From an uncultured Succinatimonas sp. (GTDB taxonomy: Bacteria; Pseudomonadota; Gammaproteobacteria; Enterobacterales; Succinivibrionaceae), in NCBI GenBank assembly GCA_937896115.1, contig CALBLB010000215.1, positions 1 through 10,809 on the forward strand: a stretch of 10,809 nucleotides of DNA, read 5' to 3'. Under the pieces are notes generated by a model. That model was given only the letters and a program-made list of their open reading frames with translations. It ran no database searches and was not told the DNA's origin. Position numbers and translations under genes: made by a program. Positions 6,044 through 10,809 of the stretch are shown here, piece by piece. Position 1 is the stretch's first letter. The number at the start of each line of letters is the position of its first letter.

Positions 6044-7807
6044 ATGATCATACAAAATATATTGCTCCCTAAAAGTGAAACTCATGAAGCCTGGGAAATG
6101 TACTGCAGAGGAAAAGCTTTAGCCAAACGAGCAACCGGAGAGCTTTATATAAATAAAGGCAATGAAATCAGTTTCCTTACTTTTTATAACGCCCTTCAAG
6201 TAAGACGTTGGAAAGAACAGTGTCATTTAGCCGATTTACACCTTACTTTAAAAGGTAGCGGTCGCGTTACCGTACAGTTCAGATTAAGCAGGAAATTTAT
6301 CACCGAAAAATTCTTGTATGAACAAGAAGTTGAGCTTACCGAGCAAGGAGTGGAGCTTGATCTACCTTTTTGGAATGAGTGCGAGCCGGGATTACTTTTT
6401 TTTGCTGTAGGAGCGCTTACTGATACCAAGTTGAGCGGAGGTTTCTTCAGTACCTCACAAGTTCCCAATACTGACGTTAAGCTTGCCGTATGCATAACTC
6501 ATTTTAATCGTCAAAAACAGGTGATCGCGGCTGCAAGTGAATTAAATAAAGAGTTGTTGTCAGATCCTGATTATAAAAATATTTCCTTAATCATCTCAGA
6601 CAACTCGCAAAACCTTAAACAAGCAGAAGTCGGTGCGCGAACCATCCTGATTAAAAATCGTAATACCGGAGGATCCGGCGGATTTACTAGAGGTCTACTT
6701 GAAGCAAAGGATCGCGGCTTTACCCACTGTTTATTCATGGATGATGATGCCGCCTCATCTGCAGAAAGCATCAAGCGAGTCTTTGCCTTTTATTCTTATT
6801 ATCAAGGAAGTCAGAAGACAGCTATAGCCGGAATATTATTTCATCAAGATCACGAATGGGTTGTACATGAAGCCGGCGGGTATTATCGCAGAGGACAAAT
6901 AGCACCTATCAACGGTGGACGGAACGCAATAGCCATTCCGGAACTTCTTGAATTAGATGATCCTTTGGAGAAACCTAATTACGGAGCGTGGTGTTTCTTT
7001 GCATTTGCTATTTCCGGAATAGAGCATTTGGCTTTTCCTTTCTTTGTAAGAGGTGATGATACTTTATTTTCTCTGCATAACAAATTAAACATTATCACTC
7101 TGCTCGGTGTAAGCACCAAAATCGACAGCTTCTTAAATAAAGATAACAAGACTACATTCTACCTTTCAACACGATCGTATATTTCGCAAGCATTAATTTT
7201 GAAGGAAGCATCCAGAGGATCTGTAATTAGGAACTTCAGAAGAGATAGTCATAGTACCTTGTTACGTCTTCAATACTCTCAATCTCGCGGAATATACAAA
7301 GCTGTATATGATGTGTTTAATTACGGAGCTGAATATTTTAAAGATGATCCTGATGGTAAAAGGTTTAGAACAGAATTAAAAAAAGTTTATTCAGATGATG
7401 AAAAATATGAGCCTATATCAAGTAATTTAGACTTAAAAGTCCATCACAGTGTTTCAGGCAGACGCGAGAACAGCATCCAAAGAGCTATTCGCCATTTAAG
7501 TTTTAATGGACTGTTTTTACCCGACCTTTTCTTTAAAAAACAGATTTTCTGGAGAAAATCAATTTACCCTTCTTTGCGCGATTTGTACCGCTATCGTCAG
7601 GTGATTTACTTCAATGACGAGGCCAATACTTATTCAATTGCCAAATACAGTAAGAAAAAAATCATCGCAGGGTTATTAAGAGATTTTAAAGTTGCCTATC
7701 TGGTTTTCAAGAATTTTAAGAAGACCCAGGAGTCATTTGACAGATTAAGCGATTATTTAACCTCTGAAGAATACTGGCGCAAAGTTTTCAAAGAAGGTAA
7801 GGAGTAA
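6044..7807 (+). CDS. GlfT2-like galactofuranosyltransferase
   Basis: The 587-residue product has the two-part layout of mycobacterial GlfT2. Residues about 1-145 are a beta-rich N-terminal domain. A GT-A domain from about 146 contains ITHFNR (151-156), the NTGGSGGF loop (207-214), the metal-binding FMDDDA (231-236), a YGAWCFFAF acceptor segment (313-321) and the RGDD putative base (336-339). A helical C-terminal part of about 200 residues follows. GlfT2 adds galactofuranose from UDP-galactofuranose to a lipid-linked glycan. The next gene makes that donor, which strongly supports the assignment. Where GlfT2 has a metal-binding histidine in a GxAVWH-type motif, this protein reads GVSTKIDSF (355-363) without histidine. 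The start follows AGAGA seven bases upstream, a modest ribosome site. The linkage made and the acceptor are unknown. Confidence 0.82.
   Translation: MIIQNILLPKSETHEAWEMYCRGKALAKRATGELYINKGNEISFLTFYNALQVRRWKEQCHLADLHLTLKGSGRVTVQFRLSRKFITEKFLYEQEVELTEQGVELDLPFWNECEPGLLFFAVGALTDTKLSGGFFSTSQVPNTDVKLAVCITHFNRQKQVIAAASELNKELLSDPDYKNISLIISDNSQNLKQAEVGARTILIKNRNTGGSGGFTRGLLEAKDRGFTHCLFMDDDAASSAESIKRVFAFYSYYQGSQKTAIAGILFHQDHEWVVHEAGGYYRRGQIAPINGGRNAIAIPELLELDDPLEKPNYGAWCFFAFAISGIEHLAFPFFVRGDDTLFSLHNKLNIITLLGVSTKIDSFLNKDNKTTFYLSTRSYISQALILKEASRGSVIRNFRRDSHSTLLRLQYSQSRGIYKAVYDVFNYGAEYFKDDPDGKRFRTELKKVYSDDEKYEPISSNLDLKVHHSVSGRRENSIQRAIRHLSFNGLFLPDLFFKKQIFWRKSIYPSLRDLYRYRQVIYFNDEANTYSIAKYSKKKIIAGLLRDFKVAYLVFKNFKKTQESFDRLSDYLTSEEYWRKVFKEGKE
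7799..7804 (+). promoter_or_regulatory. Strong Shine-Dalgarno site of glf
   Basis: AAGGAG lies 7 nt before the glf ATG and abuts the stop codon of the preceding gene. It fixes the glf start and suggests high, independent translation initiation. Confidence 0.8.
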
Positions 7808-7811
7808 AAAC

Positions 7812-8909
7812 ATGTCTAAATATGATTATTTGGTAGTAGGTGCAGGATTATACGGTGCTGTCTTTGCTTATCAAAAGAAAAAGCAAGGCAAGAATGTTCT
7901 GGTTATAGATAAAAGAAACCATATAGGCGGAAATTGTTACACCGAAGACATTGAAGGCATTCAAGTCCACAAATACGGACCTCATATTTTTCATACCAAC
8001 AACAAGCAAGTATGGGAGTTCATTACACAGTTTGGTGAATTTAATAATTTCGTAAATTCACCCATAGCCTCGTATAAGGGGAAAGTGTACAACTTGCCTT
8101 TTAACATGAACACCTTCAATGAACTCTGGGGAGTGACTACCCCTGCAGATGCACAGAAGAAACTTGAAGAGCAGCGTGGTAAGTATGCCGACATCGAGCC
8201 TAAGAACCTTGAAGAGCAGGCACTAAAACTGGTAGGTGAAGATATCTATAACACCTTAATCAAAGGTTATACGGAAAAGCAATGGGGACGTAAGTGTACA
8301 GAGCTTCCGGCGTTCATAATTAAGCGTTTACCTCTCAGATTAACCTTTGATAACAATTATTTTAATGCCAGATATCAAGGCATACCTGTTGAAGGTTACA
8401 CCAAGTTATTTGAAAGCATGCTTGACGGCATCGATGTTGAACTGAATTGTGATTTTCTTGAGAACAGAGAAAGGTTCAATAACATTGCCAATCAAACCGT
8501 TTATACCGGCGGCATAGACTCTTATTTTGACTATTGTTACGGTGCTTTACCATATCGCAGCATAAGGCTGGAAACTGAAGTATTAAATCAAAAAAATTAT
8601 CAAGGTGTTGCCGTAGTTAATTACACCGAAAAAGACGTGCCTTATACCAGAGTCATTGAACATAAACACTTTGCCTTCGGTGAACAAGATAAAACTGTAG
8701 TCAGCCGAGAATATTCATCTGAATGGAAAGTAGGATGTGAGCCTTTTTATCCGGTAAACAATCAAGAGTCTTTAGAACTACTAAATAAATATCAGTTATT
8801 AGCACAGAAAAATAAAAATGTGCATTTTGGCGGAAGATTGGGACTATTTAAATACTTTGATATGGATTTAATTATTAGTTCTTCTCTTGAATCGAGTGCT
8901 TTATTATGA
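7812..8909 (+). CDS. glf: UDP-galactopyranose mutase
   Basis: The enzyme converts UDP-galactopyranose to UDP-galactofuranose in the cytoplasm using reduced FAD. The 365 residues match the usual length (about 367 in E. coli). Visible landmarks are the FAD-binding VVGAGLYGAVFA (8-19), GGNCY (39-43), YGPHIFHT (55-62), the mobile-loop YTEKQWGR with W158 (153-160), R172, R280, R299, and the C-terminal GGRLGLFKYFDMD (340-352) with Y348 and D350. These correspond to the substrate-binding Trp, Arg, Tyr and Asp residues known from the bacterial enzymes, so it should be active. It lies 4 bp after the galactofuranosyltransferase-like gene that would use its product. Its stop overlaps the next start in ATGA. 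It contains no GATC site, unlike the genes at the left end of the window. Confidence 0.96.
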   Translation: MSKYDYLVVGAGLYGAVFAYQKKKQGKNVLVIDKRNHIGGNCYTEDIEGIQVHKYGPHIFHTNNKQVWEFITQFGEFNNFVNSPIASYKGKVYNLPFNMNTFNELWGVTTPADAQKKLEEQRGKYADIEPKNLEEQALKLVGEDIYNTLIKGYTEKQWGRKCTELPAFIIKRLPLRLTFDNNYFNARYQGIPVEGYTKLFESMLDGIDVELNCDFLENRERFNNIANQTVYTGGIDSYFDYCYGALPYRSIRLETEVLNQKNYQGVAVVNYTEKDVPYTRVIEHKHFAFGEQDKTVVSREYSSEWKVGCEPFYPVNNQESLELLNKYQLLAQKNKNVHFGGRLGLFKYFDMDLIISSSLESSALL

Positions 8910-10809
8910 AAATTCCTTTTATAAAACAAAATGTCACTAGAAAGCCTATTTTAGCAGACAACAATCATTGTACCGGATGTTCCGTATGTGCAGAGTTATG
9001 CCCTAAACATTGTATACAGATGGAATATGATCCTGATGGCTTTTTATACCCAAAGATAAATTTTAGTCAGTGTGATTTATATAAAAAAGGGAAGTGTGGG
9101 ATCTGTGAGAAAAAATGCCCTGTTTTAAATCAACAAGTATCTGATAATTTTAGTGATCCAGAGTGTTATTGCGTCAAAGCAAATGATGAAATTAGGAAAA
9201 AATCGTCATCCGGCGGTTTTGTGCCAGTTTTGGAAGAATTCCTTGCAAAACAAAACTCTGTATACGTATATGGCGTTATTTGGAATGAGGCTTTTGAAGC
9301 GATACATGTTGAAGAACATGATCCTAAAATGTTTGAAAAATTTAGAGGAAGCAAATATGTTCAGAGTAATGTAGCAGGTGTATACAAAAAAGTTAAGACT
9401 AGACTTAAAGACAATCAATATGCTCTTTTTGTCGGTACACCATGCCAGGTAGCCGGTCTTAAGTCTTATCTTGGAAATCTTGATGTTTCAAAATTAATCA
9501 CAGTAGATCTAGTTTGTCACGGTGTTTCAAGCAGTAAAGTTTTAAGAAAATTTCTAGAAGATAATGAAATTAAGATTTCTGATGTTAAGGATATAGCATT
9601 TAGAGATAAAAAAACGTCATGGTTTGCCTCATTAGCTATATCTTTTAAGGATCAATCATCTAAAAATTTCGGTCTACAAAATTTCTTTATGAAAGGATTT
9701 AATCCTTGTCTCTTGCAAAGAAAAAGTTGCGGTGTTTGTCCATATGCAAGATTACCTAGACAAGGGGATTTTTCTTGCGGGGATTTCTGGGGAGTTAATA
9801 AATTTCATCAAGACTTCGATAAAAAAGGTACCTCTTTTGTTCTGGTTAATTCAAATAAGGGTAAACAATATATTGAACAGTTGAGAGAAAAATTCGATTA
9901 TTTTGAATTAGAGGATTTATCTCATGTTACTGAAATAAATAAGACAATTTTAAGACCATTTCGTAATCATCCTGGAAGAAAGCATTTTTTTAGTTCTTTT
10001 GATTTAAAAAGATTTAATGAATTGGTCGATAATTCATTAAATCATAAATATGATATTGGAATTGTTGGATTGTGGTTTGGTATTAATTATGGATCAATCT
10101 TAACATATTATGCACTTTATTCCTTTTTAAGAAATAACGGCTTTGATGTCGTTTTTCTTCCAAGGCCAAATAATTTATTTAAGGATGTTGCCAAACATTT
10201 TGATGATCCTAATTCGATTGCTATGAAGTTTATTTGGTCGCATTGTAATGTATTTATTAATACAAAACGTCAAGAGGATTTCGTTTTTTTTAACAGAAAT
10301 TGCGATTGTTTTGTGCTAGGAAGTGATGTTGTATGGAATTATGATGTTGTTGGGAAGGGGGCTAAGTATTGTTACTATCTTGATTGGGCTTTTTCTAATA
10401 AGAAAAAAATAGCTTACGCTGCATCTAGTGGAAACTTTAACTTTGGACAGAATAAGTATTTTAATAAAGCAAAAGAATTAATTAAAAGATTCGATGGTGT
10501 GTCAGTTAGAGAAAAAAGTATCAGAGATTTTCTTGAAAATAAAATTACTGAATGTAAAATTGCGAATGTAATTGATCCTGTTTTTTTGTTAAATAAACAA
10601 AATTATTTAAATTTATTTGACTCGTCTCATAAAAAAAATGATACTTTGTTTGTTTATATTTTGAGATTAGAACAAAGTATTTTAAAGAAAAAAATTATAG
10701 ATTTTGTGCAAAATCAATTTATTTTAGATGTTGATTATAATTTTAATCCGTGGTACCCAAAAGATAAATTAATTAAACAATATAAAGTACTAGATTATAA
10801 AGAGAAAGC
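8906..10809 (+). CDS. Ferredoxin/FrhB-like domain fused to polysaccharide pyruvyl transferase (3' end outside window)
   Basis: I translated this frame by hand from the ATG at 8906. It is open for 634 codons to the window edge. Residues 22-32 (CTGCSVCAELC, then P) and C56-C64-C67-C71 (then P) form two [4Fe-4S] ferredoxin motifs. Residues about 94-370 resemble the FrhB/FdhB family, with SSSGGF, FRGSKYVQS, GTPCQ (177-181), CHG (204-206), CGVCPYA (275-281) and CGDFWG (291-296). From about 380 a polysaccharide pyruvyl transferase domain begins, with IGIVGLWFGINYGSILTYYAL, then GSDVVWN (472-478) and AYAASSG. About 100 residues of that domain are missing beyond the edge. Pyruvyl transferases move pyruvate from phosphoenolpyruvate to a sugar. 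The role of the iron-sulfur half is unknown; in polysaccharide loci it is not expected to act on F420. It overlaps glf by ATGA, so is translationally coupled. Base composition is markedly AT-rich toward the end. Confidence 0.85.
   Translation, partial: MKIPFIKQNVTRKPILADNNHCTGCSVCAELCPKHCIQMEYDPDGFLYPKINFSQCDLYKKGKCGICEKKCPVLNQQVSDNFSDPECYCVKANDEIRKKSSSGGFVPVLEEFLAKQNSVYVYGVIWNEAFEAIHVEEHDPKMFEKFRGSKYVQSNVAGVYKKVKTRLKDNQYALFVGTPCQVAGLKSYLGNLDVSKLITVDLVCHGVSSSKVLRKFLEDNEIKISDVKDIAFRDKKTSWFASLAISFKDQSSKNFGLQNFFMKGFNPCLLQRKSCGVCPYARLPRQGDFSCGDFWGVNKFHQDFDKKGTSFVLVNSNKGKQYIEQLREKFDYFELEDLSHVTEINKTILRPFRNHPGRKHFFSSFDLKRFNELVDNSLNHKYDIGIVGLWFGINYGSILTYYALYSFLRNNGFDVVFLPRPNNLFKDVAKHFDDPNSIAMKFIWSHCNVFINTKRQEDFVFFNRNCDCFVLGSDVVWNYDVVGKGAKYCYYLDWAFSNKKKIAYAASSGNFNFGQNKYFNKAKELIKRFDGVSVREKSIRDFLENKITECKIANVIDPVFLLNKQNYLNLFDSSHKKNDTLFVYILRLEQSILKKKIIDFVQNQFILDVDYNFNPWYPKDKLIKQYKVLDYKEK

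Noticed and set aside
9153..9418. Short open frames on both strands inside the last gene
   Set aside because: They overlap the hand-translated ferredoxin/pyruvyl transferase frame, whose cysteine motifs and ATGA coupling show it is the real gene.
8906..10000. Literal reading of the N-terminal half as an F420-reducing hydrogenase beta subunit
   Set aside because: The motifs match the FrhB/FdhB family, but no hydrogenase partners are present and the context is polysaccharide synthesis, so a coenzyme F420 role is unlikely.

Overview
The window looks like a chromosomal segment of a gammaproteobacterium. The evidence is a PotF-type polyamine-binding protein, a tau-like DNA polymerase III C-terminal domain and strong Shine-Dalgarno sites. 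A host-associated anaerobe such as a member of the Succinivibrionaceae would fit, but that assignment is an inference from gene style and not proven by any single gene.

Left part (1-4515): three ordinary chromosomal genes. The first reads rightward and is open at the left edge. It has a very long acidic, low-complexity stretch ending in a roughly 130-residue globular domain whose pattern matches domain V of DnaX (tau), so it is most likely the 3' part of dnaX. An A AAA AAG heptamer, the type used for the gamma/tau frameshift in Escherichia coli, lies in frame at 24-30. Convergent to it are a periplasmic putrescine/spermidine-binding protein (PotF-like, no ABC transporter genes in view) and a LysR-type regulator. 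A hairpin at 2064-2084 serves the convergent junction, and a long perfect hairpin at 3445-3483 follows the LysR gene.

Middle (4516-4846): a gene-poor, AT-rich divergent intergenic region with no recognisable RNA gene.

Right part (4847-10809): a rightward, tightly packed surface-polysaccharide operon. It holds a 72-residue helix-turn-helix protein, a family 2 glycosyltransferase (joined by a TAATG overlap), a GlfT2-like galactofuranosyltransferase, UDP-galactopyranose mutase (glf), and, via an ATGA overlap, a fused protein running off the right edge. The fusion has two [4Fe-4S] ferredoxin motifs and an FrhB/FdhB-like domain joined to a polysaccharide pyruvyl transferase domain. Together these suggest a galactofuranose-containing, possibly pyruvylated, capsule or O-antigen-like glycan: Glf makes UDP-galactofuranose, the GlfT2-like enzyme adds it, the GT2 adds another sugar, and the fusion protein would decorate a sugar with a pyruvyl group.

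Composition changes across the window. By manual count the word GATC occurs 33 times in the 2 kb dnaX-like gene and not once in the 1.1 kb glf gene, and the far right end becomes very AT-rich. This supports the polysaccharide cluster having a different origin from the flanking chromosome.
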